Source: Pseudoalteromonas undina (lineage in GTDB: Bacteria; Pseudomonadota; Gammaproteobacteria; Enterobacterales; Alteromonadaceae). Taken from it: DNA of 64,000 bases. The DNA is taken from the NCBI RefSeq assembly GCF_000238275.3, contig NZ_AHCF03000002.1, positions 372,001-436,000 of the forward strand. The letters are read 5' to 3'. The notes below the pieces were generated by a model. The model did no database searches and was not told the origin of the DNA. It worked only from the letters and a program-made list of their open reading frames with translations. The position numbers and the translations under genes were made by a program. The number at the start of each line of letters is the position of its first letter. The first letter of the stretch is position 1. Below are positions 28,991 through 38,502 of the stretch, piece after piece.

Positions 28991-31564
28991 TTATTTACTA
29001 TTCAAAAAGCTATTTACTGATTTGAGTTCACGGTTTTTAAGTGCAATACAGTCATTAGTACTTTCTGCAAGCTTACTTAATGTGCGCGCATAGCCAGGTA
29101 CGTCATCAAGTTTAGCGTCAAAGAACGTTTGCGTTTTCGCTAAACTTTCAGCATCACAGCTAGCAGTAGTAAAGTAAGGTAAGTTAGGCACAAAAAATGG
29201 TGGCAAACTTGCTGTTACTTTATCGTAGTTGCTATATATCCAATCAATAAAGAGTGCTTGGCGTTCATCGGTGTAACTTTGCCCCGATAAAATAGTACGC
29301 ATATCAGAAGCGGTTACTTCATCGGTTAAGCTATATGCAAGCACTGCTTTTTGGAGTTCAGGTTTACCAAAATAACCCATTGCTGCCAACATATTGGTAC
29401 GAACTTGTGGATCTTTAGTGGTTTTAAAGGTTGCCATAAACTGATCAAGCAGCGCTTTATCACCATGAAAAGCCGCAAGACGTAAGTAAGTACCCGCTAA
29501 ATAAGGGTCTACTTTTTGTGGATCTTTTAAGTAGGCAGCTGTTTGCTGCTTAGCTTTATTGATCACATTTTTATCTTCACCATCAAAGCCTAAGCGTGAT
29601 ACCACCGCAGCTCGCAATTGAGCAACAGCGCCATCTTCCCCCATTCTTGCTTCTAGGCCATATTTTTTAGCGGCAGGCATGACTGCATTTTGAATAAATG
29701 TAGGCCATAAATCTTTGTTGCTGTCGTCTTTAAAGGTACGCTGCTGAGATGCTAAATAACCTAAAGCAGTGTTAGCTACGCGTGGATGACTATCACTGGC
29801 AAATACTTCAAGCGTTTGCATCAGCTTAGCCGCAGAAATTACACCTGCGTCAAGTAAGGCGTCAGTAGCTGATAACAATGCAAGGCGCTCGCGGTCGTTT
29901 AATACGCTTGCTGCATTATCAATTAGTGCGTTAAATTGCGCATCGTCCATGACCCAGCGGTAGTAACCTAGCGCACCTTGGTCTGGATATATCCACTCTG
30001 GCTCAAAATCTAACTCTAGCGTTTGGTTTTGTTTATTAAGTAATACACTGGCAGTTTTTACTTTATCGCCTTTACCGTACTTAATGGCAACGGGTACATT
30101 CCAAAGTTGGGCTGGAGCATCAACACCGGCATTAGCAAAACGGCTTTGCGAAATAGTGATAGTTTTACCTTGCTGATCAACCTTGATTAAAGGAAATGAC
30201 GATTGTTCAATAAATGATTTTAAAACACTCGCCACATCTTTATTTGAAGCCTTACCGAGTGCTTCCCATAAATCGGCGGCTTCGGCATTTTTATATGAGA
30301 ACTCTTTTAAGTAATTTTGAATACCAGCTTGAAATGCATCTTCACCAATCCAATTTTCAACCATCGCCAGTACTGAGCTGCCTTTGCTGTATGCAAGGCC
30401 TAAACCGTCCATAATATCGGCTTCAGTTTTAATTGGTTTACGAATTGGCTTAGTGCTTAAGCGAGCATCTAACGCCATTACATTGTTTTGTGGTAAATCT
30501 AGGTGTGATTCAAACTCAGGGTTAAGTTGCTTAGTAATTTTTGCTGCCATCCAGCTAGCAAACGCTTCGTTTAACCATAAGTCGTTCCACCACTTCATAG
30601 TCACTAAGTTACCGTACCATTGGTGAGCTAATTCATGGGCAATAATAGAGACATTACGTTGCTTTTTACTACGCGTTGCAGCTTCTAAATCAACCAGAAG
30701 AATATCTTCGCGGTAAGTCACTAAACCTGAGTTTTCCATTGCCCCAAACGGAAACTCTGGAACAGCCACTGAATCTAACTTTTTATATACGTAAGGAATA
30801 CCAAAGTACTCTTCAAGTGCGCCCAGTACTTTAGGCATATTCTCTTTTGCATACTGTGCTAAATGAATTTTACCCTGTGGAGTAATTACACGGCCAGGAA
30901 TTGGCATACCCTTAATCTCTAGCTCTTCAAACGGGCCTACAGCCATAGCTACTAAGTATGATGGAATTGGTGGCGTTTTATCAAAGTAATGGGTAGTCAT
31001 ATCGCCATTCACTGTCGTTTTTAACTCAGGTGTATTTGAATACACTTTTTGTGAAGTGGGGGCGGTAATAGTTAACTGAAATGGAATTTTATAGCTTGGT
31101 TCGTCAAATACAGGAAACGCTCGACGGGCATCGCTCATTTCAAATTGGGTGAAAAGATAAGGAACGCCTTGATCTAGGGTTTTATATAGCCCCACACTTT
31201 GGCGATTATATGGCGCTGAGAAATCAATTTTTAAAGTGTATTTACCCGGCAGAATTTGCTCTTCGCAGCTAAATTTAACTTTACCGGTTTTAAGCATTTC
31301 GCTGTTTAAGTCGCAGTTTTGCTCACCCAATAGTTGAACCATTTTGGTTGCGTAATCAACACCATTAAGTTCAATGTAGCGTGTTGGTTTAAGCACCTCC
31401 AAACTGATTTCAGTCATTCCTGTAAAAGTATCCTGACTTGGGTCGAGCGTTAAAGCGACTTTTTGTGAACTTGGCTTTGCGAGCTTTTCAATGACGAACT
31501 CATTAGCGTTAGCAGCATTTATCGCAAGCGCAACGCTCACGGTTAAGAGGCTTTTAAAAAACAT
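28991..31564 (-). CDS. Periplasmic M1-family aminopeptidase
   Basis: An 857-residue zinc metallopeptidase with a signal peptide (MFFKSLLTVSVALAINAANA). The GAMEN exopeptidase motif (FPFGAMENSGLVTY) is followed by HELAHQ and, 18 residues on, the zinc-binding glutamate in WLNEAFASW. The C-terminal half is alpha-helical and resembles the ERAP1-like domain of PepN/APN enzymes. It likely trims peptides in the periplasm. The frame is open to 31609, but the ATG at 31564 has an AGGGAT site and starts the signal peptide. Confidence 0.93.
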   Translation of the reverse strand: MFFKSLLTVSVALAINAANANEFVIEKLAKPSSQKVALTLDPSQDTFTGMTEISLEVLKPTRYIELNGVDYATKMVQLLGEQNCDLNSEMLKTGKVKFSCEEQILPGKYTLKIDFSAPYNRQSVGLYKTLDQGVPYLFTQFEMSDARRAFPVFDEPSYKIPFQLTITAPTSQKVYSNTPELKTTVNGDMTTHYFDKTPPIPSYLVAMAVGPFEELEIKGMPIPGRVITPQGKIHLAQYAKENMPKVLGALEEYFGIPYVYKKLDSVAVPEFPFGAMENSGLVTYREDILLVDLEAATRSKKQRNVSIIAHELAHQWYGNLVTMKWWNDLWLNEAFASWMAAKITKQLNPEFESHLDLPQNNVMALDARLSTKPIRKPIKTEADIMDGLGLAYSKGSSVLAMVENWIGEDAFQAGIQNYLKEFSYKNAEAADLWEALGKASNKDVASVLKSFIEQSSFPLIKVDQQGKTITISQSRFANAGVDAPAQLWNVPVAIKYGKGDKVKTASVLLNKQNQTLELDFEPEWIYPDQGALGYYRWVMDDAQFNALIDNAASVLNDRERLALLSATDALLDAGVISAAKLMQTLEVFASDSHPRVANTALGYLASQQRTFKDDSNKDLWPTFIQNAVMPAAKKYGLEARMGEDGAVAQLRAAVVSRLGFDGEDKNVINKAKQQTAAYLKDPQKVDPYLAGTYLRLAAFHGDKALLDQFMATFKTTKDPQVRTNMLAAMGYFGKPELQKAVLAYSLTDEVTASDMRTILSGQSYTDERQALFIDWIYSNYDKVTASLPPFFVPNLPYFTTASCDAESLAKTQTFFDAKLDDVPGYARTLSKLAESTNDCIALKNRELKSVNSFLNSK

Positions 31565-31670
31565 AGTTATCCCTAGATTTTTGTTGTTAGAAGAGTGAGT
31601 ACACTCCATCCTAACAGCTTTTTTTGCTAGAGTAAGCGAACAACAATAAGGAAAAGAGTAACAAAGTTTG

Positions 31671-32351
31671 TCAGTGGCTATCTCGTGCTAAAAACCGCTG
31701 CCAATGAATGTGGGAATTAATAACCCGGAGCTGTTGCAGCACCTTATTTAACAAGGCTATATCGTTAAAGTTATCATGGGGGTAATCATTAAAGCCCATT
31801 AAGTAATTGAAGCAGTCTTTAGAGCCTGCTTGCAGGGCATAAATACGAATTTGCTGTTCAAAGTTAAGCCGCAAACTACTAATCGCGGTTTTCATTCCGA
31901 GTTGATCCACGGAAGGAATTGCACATTTTTGCAAATACCCCGCACGTTCGCCCTCGCCTGAAAACCAAATGCGTACTTTTTCACTGTAGCGTCCTGTTTT
32001 TGCTGGGAGGTCAAACAGTAAACGTGTGTGTTTTTGCGCTTTTACGTAGGCTAAATAATCATTAAGTCCGGCCTTAATAAGGGCGTTATGTACAGGAATT
32101 AAACGGGGTTTAATTTTACCATGAGTATGAAAGCTAAAGCAGAGAATGCTATTTTTAACCACCAAGTCATCTAGGGTTAAATAGCCAATTTCATCACTGT
32201 AAGCGCCACTGTAGTACGCAATTAAAGGCAGCCAAAAGTGCCAGTGCTTAGCTTGTTCGCGGGCAAGCCGAGTATCACTATAAATATATCCGGTATAGAG
32301 CGTATGCAGCTCCATAGCTGAGAATGGACGACGACCAAGATGGGTTTTCAA
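31671..32351 (-). CDS. Degenerate tyrosine recombinase/integrase-like protein
   Basis: A 226-residue protein resembling the catalytic domain of phage-type integrases. HFWLPLIAYYSGAYSDEIGY matches the usual 'YTGARxxEI' helix, with LTLDDLVV next and RLIPVHNALI further on. The first catalytic arginine position reads tyrosine (SGAYSDEI). I cannot find the HxxR box or a clear tyrosine nucleophile near the end. There is no N-terminal core-binding domain. It may be a recombinase that has lost catalysis, kept or still decaying. It stands alone among housekeeping genes. Confidence 0.55.
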   Translation of the reverse strand: MKTHLGRRPFSAMELHTLYTGYIYSDTRLAREQAKHWHFWLPLIAYYSGAYSDEIGYLTLDDLVVKNSILCFSFHTHGKIKPRLIPVHNALIKAGLNDYLAYVKAQKHTRLLFDLPAKTGRYSEKVRIWFSGEGERAGYLQKCAIPSVDQLGMKTAISSLRLNFEQQIRIYALQAGSKDCFNYLMGFNDYPHDNFNDIALLNKVLQQLRVINSHIHWQRFLARDSH

Positions 32352-32439
32352 CGCAGTACCTTGACAGTTTTTATTATTTTATACCCCAACTAATCGTTGT
32401 TGTTAATTGGGGGTGTGCCAGCAAATAAACAGTTAAAAC

Positions 32440-32790
32440 TTATTCACTTAAAGCGCGAGCTAAACCAACTGGTTCAATTTCTACACACACTTGATCGTCA
32501 TTCCAATTTAAACCAACTAATGCATCATCCGATTTAAGGTCTTCAACCCAATCATCTAAAAATTCATCTAGATTGATTTCTACCGGACTATAGTCTTTCC
32601 ACTCTTCTTTACACTGCTCTTTTGCTGCGTCTTCTGATTCCCACAGTAAAAGTACATCGGTGTCGTCAAACTGATTTGATTCACATACAACAAAGCCACC
32701 ATCTTGTGCACCCAGTGCCCAGATCTGTTCACTAACACGTACTTTTTCTACAAAGCTAACTAGTTGTGATTCAATTTCGATATCGCTCAT
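32440..32790 (-). CDS. DUF2750 family protein
   Basis: A 116-residue acidic cytosolic protein. IWALGAQDGGFVVCES, VLLLWESEDAAKEQCKEEW, INLDEFLDDWVEDLKSDDALVGLNW and a closing ...VEIEPVGLARAL match the DUF2750 layout. Function is unknown. It lies 11 bases downstream of the glutathione transferase-like gene and probably shares its transcript. Confidence 0.82.
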   Translation of the reverse strand: MSDIEIESQLVSFVEKVRVSEQIWALGAQDGGFVVCESNQFDDTDVLLLWESEDAAKEQCKEEWKDYSPVEINLDEFLDDWVEDLKSDDALVGLNWNDDQVCVEIEPVGLARALSE

Positions 32791-32801
32791 GTGTTCACCT
32801 T

Positions 32802-33386
32802 TTAAAATTTGAGTCGAGGGTTGGTATTTTTAGCCGCTTGACGCTGACTAAACGCTTCATAAAACTTAACTAACTGCGATTGCGCGCTAAAATCAGTGAG
32901 TTCACGAAAGCAGATCCAATCTAGCAAGCAGTATAAACTGATGTTGAGGCATTCACAGCTTTTAAATTCATCATCGTTTAAATGATCATTTAAATAGTCT
33001 AAAGTTTGCGCAATTCGCTCATTTTGCAGATTAAAAAATAGTTTATCAGCTTGCGTGTCAAACCCAGAACGCTGACATATCAATAACTCAACCAATGAAT
33101 CGTTACAGGCATTGATGCTAGTTAAAAAATGCTCTTGCGGCCAAGTTAGCGGGTTCTGCTGTGTTTTTTCAAGTAAGTAACGCAGTATATTGTTTGAGTC
33201 GCTTAAGTTAAGCGAGCCATCAATTAAGATAGGGATTTTAGCTGCCGGGTTGTGCGACATCATTAAAGAGCGGTCATCGCTTGAAAAAATGTCGAGATTT
33301 ATAAACTCAAACTCACAGTTATTTTGTTGTGCCCAAATTCTGACACGGCGAACATAAGGGGAAGAAATAGAGCCAAGTAATTGCAT
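32802..33386 (-). CDS. Glutathione S-transferase family protein
   Basis: A 194-residue GST-fold protein. The N-terminal thioredoxin-like domain begins MQLLGSISSPYVRRVRIWA, where the serine pair occupies the catalytic position, and has the cis-proline segment AAKIPILIDG and LSDSNNILRYLLEK (glutathione-binding S/N). An all-helical C-terminal domain follows. The substrate cannot be told. Likely first gene of a two-gene unit with the DUF2750 gene. Confidence 0.88.
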   Translation of the reverse strand: MQLLGSISSPYVRRVRIWAQQNNCEFEFINLDIFSSDDRSLMMSHNPAAKIPILIDGSLNLSDSNNILRYLLEKTQQNPLTWPQEHFLTSINACNDSLVELLICQRSGFDTQADKLFFNLQNERIAQTLDYLNDHLNDDEFKSCECLNISLYCLLDWICFRELTDFSAQSQLVKFYEAFSQRQAAKNTNPRLKF

Positions 33387-33415
33387 ATTGGGGCTTTTGC
33401 CAACTCCACATAAAT

Positions 33416-33440
33416 AAAAAGCCGCTAATGCGGCTTTATT
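33416..33440 (-). terminator. Terminator hairpin after ppiC
   Basis: Arms AAAGCCGC and GCGGCTTT enclose a four-base loop (TAAT), with A- and T-rich flanks on either side. On the minus strand it follows the ppiC stop by about 16 bases and runs into TTTTTATTT, a good intrinsic terminator. Confidence 0.85.
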
Positions 33441-33455
33441 AATAAATCGATTTGC

Positions 33456-33737
33456 TTACTCTGAGCGGCTGGTTACTTCTAATAAATGGTAACCAAACTG
33501 TGTTTGAACAGGACCTTGTACTTGGTTAAGTGGCGCTGAAAAAACCACCTTATCAAACTCAGGAACCATCATACCAGGTCCGAACTCACCTAATGCGCCA
33601 CCATCTTGACCTGAAGGGCAATTAGAGTGCAATTTAGCTAGCTCAGCAAAGTCTTCGCCTTGCTCAATTTTATCTTTAAGGTCTAAACATTGTGCTTCAC
33701 TGTCTACGAGTATGTGCCTTGCACTTGCTACTGCCAT
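33456..33737 (-). CDS. ppiC: Peptidyl-prolyl cis-trans isomerase C (parvulin)
   Basis: A 93-residue single-domain parvulin, the same size as E. coli PpiC. The parvulin signatures are ASARHILVDSEAQC at the start, DFAELAKLHSNCPSGQDGGALGEFG in the middle, and FGYHLLEV at the end. There is no signal peptide, so the protein is cytosolic. It accelerates proline isomerisation in folding proteins. Monocistronic, with its own terminator. Confidence 0.96.
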   Translation of the reverse strand: MAVASARHILVDSEAQCLDLKDKIEQGEDFAELAKLHSNCPSGQDGGALGEFGPGMMVPEFDKVVFSAPLNQVQGPVQTQFGYHLLEVTSRSE

Positions 33738-33812
33738 AAAATCTCCTATTTATAAGTTTAGTTTTCTATCTACTAAGCAACATCTTAGTAAGGTTAAACT
33801 GAAAACACAAAA

Positions 33813-34382
33813 TTAAAATGCACTTTTGATGGCGCTTTCTAATTTTGCTGAATCGGGTTTGACGCGGCTGTTAAAGCGAGTCACTGATTGACGATCTGCC
33901 GAAACCACGTATTTATAAAAATTCCAGTTAGGTGAACTAGTTTTTGCATTTAAGTGCTTGAAAATAGGGTTGGCATCGCTGCCACGCACTGCGCTGGTGG
34001 CTAACATAGGGAAAGTAACGCCGTAATTTACATAACAGACTTTAGCCGTATCTTTTTCGTCATTTTCTTCTTGAAAAAAATCGTCAGATGGAAAACCGAG
34101 CACCACTAAGCCTTGCTCTTTATATTTTTTGTATAGCGTTTCTAGCCCTTCAAACTGAGAAGTAAAGCCGCAATTGCTGGCAGTGTTAACAATCAACAGT
34201 GGCTTATTTTTAAATTCACATAGATTAAGCGTTTCGGTTGAACGAAGCTTTCTCAGTGACACATTTGTGAAGTCATCGCAGGTATCTGTCTTTGCTGAAG
34301 GGCTATTAGTGTCTGCTGCATTGGTGGTTACAGATACACAGCCTAGAGCCAATGTTAATCCGAATATTAATTTTCTTATCAT
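33813..34382 (-). CDS. Exported glutathione peroxidase-family thiol peroxidase
   Basis: A 189-residue protein with a signal peptide (MIRKLIFGLTLALGCVSVTT). The peroxidatic site is NTASNCGFTSQFEGLETLY. The usual GFPCNQF segment reads GFPSDDFFQEE, so the second Cys and the Gln of the tetrad are changed, a variation seen in some bacterial homologues. The conserved W-N-F/Y is present in WNFYKYVV. I set the start at 34382, where AAGGT lies correctly and the signal peptide begins; the frame runs to 34445. It probably removes peroxides in the envelope, with thioredoxin-type rather than glutathione reductant. Confidence 0.85.
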   Translation of the reverse strand: MIRKLIFGLTLALGCVSVTTNAADTNSPSAKTDTCDDFTNVSLRKLRSTETLNLCEFKNKPLLIVNTASNCGFTSQFEGLETLYKKYKEQGLVVLGFPSDDFFQEENDEKDTAKVCYVNYGVTFPMLATSAVRGSDANPIFKHLNAKTSSPNWNFYKYVVSADRQSVTRFNSRVKPDSAKLESAIKSAF

Positions 34383-34470
34383 GCGGTTACCTTGAATGCT
34401 ATTCGATGGGTGTTTATGTAACTTATCATACGCTACTATAGACAAAATTGATCAATTTTACTTATTTTCT

Positions 34471-34959
34471 ATGACTATACGTTTAGCAAAACCTGATGAT
34501 TTAACTGCTATTGTTGCCATTTACAATGAAACTATCCCTAGTCGAATGGTGACCGCCGATACCGAAGAAGTAACCGTTGCTGACAAACAACCTTGGTTTG
34601 ATAGCCATACAGCTCAAAGACCTATTTTTGTTTACTGCGAAAATGACCAAGTACTAGCGTGGGTAAGTTATAAATCGTTTTATGGGCGCCCAGCTTACGA
34701 TGGCACCGTTGAACTAAGCATCTACATTACATCAGCAGCCCAAGGAAAAGGGTTGGGTAAAAAGTTGATGCAATTTGCACAACAACAAGCACAAAAGCTC
34801 GATATTGAAGTGTTACTCGGGTTTATTTTTAGCCATAACGAACCAAGCATTAAATTATTTAAGCATTTTGATTTTGCAGTATGGGGAGAGTTGCCCAATG
34901 TTGCAAGGATGGATAACCAGCTGTACAGCCTGACTATTTTTGGTAAGCATTTAATGTAA
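34471..34959 (+). CDS. GNAT-family N-acetyltransferase (phosphinothricin acetyltransferase-like)
   Basis: A 162-residue acetyltransferase. The start TIRLAKPDDLTAIVAIYNET and later TVELSIYITSAAQGKGLGKKLMQFA (the acetyl-CoA pyrophosphate loop, Q-G-K-G-L-G) and the LGFIFSHNEPSIKLFKHFDF ending resemble the PAT/bar-type subgroup. The acyl acceptor is unknown. The open frame begins at 34396, but the ATG at 34471 gives the family N-terminus. It is divergent from the peroxidase gene. Confidence 0.9.
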   Translation: MTIRLAKPDDLTAIVAIYNETIPSRMVTADTEEVTVADKQPWFDSHTAQRPIFVYCENDQVLAWVSYKSFYGRPAYDGTVELSIYITSAAQGKGLGKKLMQFAQQQAQKLDIEVLLGFIFSHNEPSIKLFKHFDFAVWGELPNVARMDNQLYSLTIFGKHLM

Positions 34960-35070
34960 TCCCATAACCATAGGCAAGCAAAAATTACATTTATGTAGAC
35001 GATTATGCCAAACCAAAAATTCTATACTATGCTGAAAAGGTGTTTAATTAATTCTTAAAAGTGTACATAA

Positions 35071-37065
35071 ATGGCGCAAAAAATACTTATTATTGATAGC
35101 AGTAGCATGATTGCTATGCGCTTAAAAGTACTGCTTGAGCTAATTGGTTGTGAAGTTGAATTAGTTCATTATTCTATGTTTGATCAAAGCAGCAACATAG
35201 ATGCGTACGATATGCTTGCCTTTTCACAAGGGACACCAACAAATCTGGTTGCTTCGTTGGTAAAACAAGCAACCCGACAATCATTTTTACTTTTAGCTCC
35301 CAAGGCTGAAAGTGGTGAATTGCTTGATGCATTTGGTAAATTAAATGAGCTTGTTCCAGATGCCACTATTATTTATCCATTTTTTTCTAATAAAGAAATC
35401 ACTTCATTTATTGAAGAACTATTAGAAATAGGCCCTGATCATATTTTTAAACTGCCTACAATTTTGTTGGTTGATCATGTTAGTGAGCGTTTAGAAATGC
35501 TAAAAAGTAGTTTAGTGGGTGCACATATAGAGGTATACACAGCTACGAATCATGATGAGGCACTTAATATTGCTAAACTCAGAATGATTGATATTTTAAT
35601 TAGTGATTTTAGTTTAAAAGAAGGGCTTGGCTTAGATATATTTACCAGCCTTAAGCAGATACAGCCGCATAGCCGCTGCTTATTATTAACCTCGCGTCCT
35701 GCTCAGGTTTCTATGATTGAAGCAATTCGCCAAGGTGTTGAAGACGTTTTAATTAAGCCACTCGATGACAACGTTTTATTACAAGCAGTACATAAGTTGT
35801 GGCAAACCGAATTGCTAAAACGTCATAACGCAGAGCTAGTTGAAAGGCTACAAGATACAGTCGATGTACTTATTGAAAAAGACAGTTTGCTGCAAGTGAT
35901 TTTTAAAAATACCCCCGATCCAATCTTACTTTTTGAACGTAAAGGCAAAATAGTAGAGGCTAACGACGCGTGCTTAAAGCTGTTTAATTTACCGTTTAAA
36001 AAGCTCATTGCTCACTCGTTATTTCACTTTTTAGATGACGATTCAGTAAAGGCAATAAAAGATAAAATATCGACTTTAAACAGTAATCGGCAATTTAGTT
36101 GCGACTTACACCTAGTCAATAAAGATGGGAGTAAAATTCCACTTGTCGGCTCATTTAATGAAATTGATCATCATGGTGAGATAGCATTAGCGGTTATTTT
36201 TAAAAACGTAACCCATTTAAAACAAAAAGAAGATTTATTACTTGAGGCCAAAGACCTTCTAGAAGAGCAGGTTAGAGCGCGGACTTCGCAACTTGAGCAT
36301 GCGAAAAACATTGCTGAAGCAGCTAATTTAAGCAAATCAGAGTTTTTGGCGAATATGTCACATGAGCTAAGAACCCCTATGCATTCTATACTAAGTTTTT
36401 CACGCTTTGGTATCGGTAAGCTTCAAGATGATGATTTTAGTAAAGATAAACTTTTAAAATACTTAACCCGAATTGAATCAAGTGGACAAAGGCTGCTTTC
36501 TTTACTTAACAATTTACTAGATTTGTCGAAATTAGATGTAGGTAAATTCCCATTTAACCCGCGAGCATGCGATTTAACGACTATTGTTAAAACAAGTATT
36601 GATGATGTGTCCGGAATTGCCATAGAAAAAGATATTAAAATTGCATTTAAATCAGATAACCCACCAGTTATAGCGCAATGCGATGAAGAGCAAATTAATC
36701 AGGTACTTAGAAACGTATTGAGTAATGCATTAAAATTTAGCGAAGAACATAGCACTATCGAAGTTGCATTGGAAACAGACAGTGGGTGTGCAAATATTGA
36801 AGTAATAGATAGCGGAATAGGCATACCAGAAGACGAGCTTGAAACTGTTTTTCAAAAATTTGTGCAAAGCAGCAAAACAAATAGTGGCGCAGGGGGGACA
36901 GGATTAGGACTTACGCTGTGCCGTGAATTTGTTTCTTTACATCAAGGAACTATAAAAGCCTGTAATAACGAACTTGGTGGGGCAACCATTAGCATTCAGG
37001 TTCCTTTGGAAATAAACCTCGATGAATATTTAGCCGATGAGCAATTAGTGAAAAATGGTAGCTAA
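35071..37065 (+). CDS. Sensor histidine kinase with two N-terminal receiver-like domains and PAS
   Basis: A 664-residue cytosolic kinase without membrane helices. Residues 1-120 form a receiver-like fold that lacks the usual acidic pocket (ILIIDSSSM). Residues 128-250 form a second receiver (TILLVDH...DILISDFSL...LLLTSRP...LIKPL). A PAS domain (about 275-385) and a short coiled coil follow. The HisKA box is FLANMSHELRTPMHSIL, and the ATPase has N box NVLSNALKF, VIDSGIGIPEDE and GGTGLGLTLCREF. The neighbouring response regulator 45 bp downstream is the likely partner. Confidence 0.93.
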   Translation: MAQKILIIDSSSMIAMRLKVLLELIGCEVELVHYSMFDQSSNIDAYDMLAFSQGTPTNLVASLVKQATRQSFLLLAPKAESGELLDAFGKLNELVPDATIIYPFFSNKEITSFIEELLEIGPDHIFKLPTILLVDHVSERLEMLKSSLVGAHIEVYTATNHDEALNIAKLRMIDILISDFSLKEGLGLDIFTSLKQIQPHSRCLLLTSRPAQVSMIEAIRQGVEDVLIKPLDDNVLLQAVHKLWQTELLKRHNAELVERLQDTVDVLIEKDSLLQVIFKNTPDPILLFERKGKIVEANDACLKLFNLPFKKLIAHSLFHFLDDDSVKAIKDKISTLNSNRQFSCDLHLVNKDGSKIPLVGSFNEIDHHGEIALAVIFKNVTHLKQKEDLLLEAKDLLEEQVRARTSQLEHAKNIAEAANLSKSEFLANMSHELRTPMHSILSFSRFGIGKLQDDDFSKDKLLKYLTRIESSGQRLLSLLNNLLDLSKLDVGKFPFNPRACDLTTIVKTSIDDVSGIAIEKDIKIAFKSDNPPVIAQCDEEQINQVLRNVLSNALKFSEEHSTIEVALETDSGCANIEVIDSGIGIPEDELETVFQKFVQSSKTNSGAGGTGLGLTLCREFVSLHQGTIKACNNELGGATISIQVPLEINLDEYLADEQLVKNGS

Positions 37066-37110
37066 TAACCGAATTGTTTTAATGAACACGATTTATATGG
37101 ACGAAAAATT

Positions 37111-38238
37111 ATGGCTTTAACTAAAATTCTTGCAGTCGACGATGAACCATTTAACCTCGAAATAATAGAAGAAATCCTAGAGGAATTAGATTTTGAACTT
37201 AAGCTGGCTTCGAGTGGCCCGGAATGCTTGAGCATGGTTGAAGAGTATATGCCGCAGGTTATCTTACTTGATGTAAGCATGCCAAAAATGAATGGTTACG
37301 AAGTATGTAAAGAGCTCAAAGCGAACCCTAAAACACAAGATATTATAGTGATGTTTGTATCGGCAAGGGGGACTGTTGAGGAACGTATGGAAGGTTATTC
37401 AGTAGGTGCTGAAGACTATATTGTAAAACCGTTTGGGCACGATGAGCTTAAGCAAAAGCTGAATAAGTTAAATCAAGTATTAATAGAAAAACAACAGCTT
37501 GAAAAGCAAGTAAAAGAAGCAACCTCAACCGCTTTTAATGCTATGGCAAATAGCAGTGAAATGGGTCAGATAGTTAACTATATTGAAAATATCGGTTTTA
37601 TCAACGATGTAGAGGAGTTAGGTAAGGCATTAGTGGAGTGCTTACAGACATTTGGTCTACAAAGTAATATTGAATTTAGATGTAACGACACCAAATCGCA
37701 CTTTGCTTTAAACGGTGTGTGTTCGCCGATTGTGATTGAGTTATTTGAAATGCTTAAAAACAAAGGTAGGTTACATGAGTTTTCTCATCGTATTTTGGTT
37801 AATTACGAGTTTGTCAGTTTATTGATTTTGAATATGCCAGAACAAGATGAGCAGAAGCATGGGCGTATACGTGATCATATTTGTTTTATTGTAAGTGTAA
37901 CCGAACAGCAATTGCGCGCTATTACTACTAAGAAAATGTTGGTTTCGCAGCAAGAGCGATTAAACAAAGTGGCGAGTACTGTTCACAGTAAATTTCATAG
38001 TTTAATTGGATTGCTTAACGATAGCCGGATAAATAACGAAAAAGTATTTAAACAACTTCAAGAGGAGTTAGAAGAGCGAATCCCAACCATGGGACTAGAT
38101 GAAGACCAGGAAGTGTTTATTTACAAAAAGGTCGACGAAACGATTCAAAATTCGGTGGCACGCCAAGAATCTGTTGATCAGGTTAAAAAAGCGTTCGCAG
38201 AGATAGAGCAAGATCTCGCTTTATTGTTGAAAGGCTAA
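37111..38238 (+). CDS. Response regulator with coiled coil and uncharacterised C-terminal domain
   Basis: A 375-residue protein. The N-terminal receiver (residues 3-122) has the acidic pair in AVDDEPFN, the phosphoacceptor in VILLDVSMPKMNGYEV, and the lysine in YIVKPFG. A coiled coil (about 125-150) leads to a C-terminal domain without a recognised DNA-binding or enzymatic motif; it ends in another helical stretch (DQVKKAFAEIEQDLALLL). The output is unknown. It probably receives phosphate from the kinase just upstream. Confidence 0.88.
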   Translation: MALTKILAVDDEPFNLEIIEEILEELDFELKLASSGPECLSMVEEYMPQVILLDVSMPKMNGYEVCKELKANPKTQDIIVMFVSARGTVEERMEGYSVGAEDYIVKPFGHDELKQKLNKLNQVLIEKQQLEKQVKEATSTAFNAMANSSEMGQIVNYIENIGFINDVEELGKALVECLQTFGLQSNIEFRCNDTKSHFALNGVCSPIVIELFEMLKNKGRLHEFSHRILVNYEFVSLLILNMPEQDEQKHGRIRDHICFIVSVTEQQLRAITTKKMLVSQQERLNKVASTVHSKFHSLIGLLNDSRINNEKVFKQLQEELEERIPTMGLDEDQEVFIYKKVDETIQNSVARQESVDQVKKAFAEIEQDLALLLKG

Positions 38239-38244
38239 AGGTGC

Positions 38245-38495
38245 GGGCTACGGGCTGCGAGACGCGGGGTAAATTCCTTACTACGATTGGACAAATTAAC
38301 TTGTAGCAGCGGTTTTATGTCGCGTCTTTTAAAGGTTAAAAACGAAAGGTATGAGTAACAGGTTAACTAAGAGCTGTACTTTAATAGTAGCTTCTTATTT
38401 ACTCCTCATTCTCTTCTCTGTGTTAAATTAGATGTTAGTAAATTATGCACAAAGAGGGCTAAGAGTTCATAGAGAAAGTGATTACATAAAAAGGT
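38245..38495 (+). repeat. Composite repeat: G-rich heptad array plus CACAAAGAG hairpin (copy B)
   Basis: Starting 7 bases after the response regulator stop, G-runs recur every 7 bases at 38245, 38252, 38259 (GAG) and 38266. Later CTCTTCTCTGTGT and CACAAAGAG (about 38412-38451) form a hairpin flanked by CTCATT and AAGAG, as in copy A at 28742-28972. The rest of this 264-bp gap shows no gene. Confidence 0.65.
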
Positions 38496-38502
38496 AAAAG
38501 GT

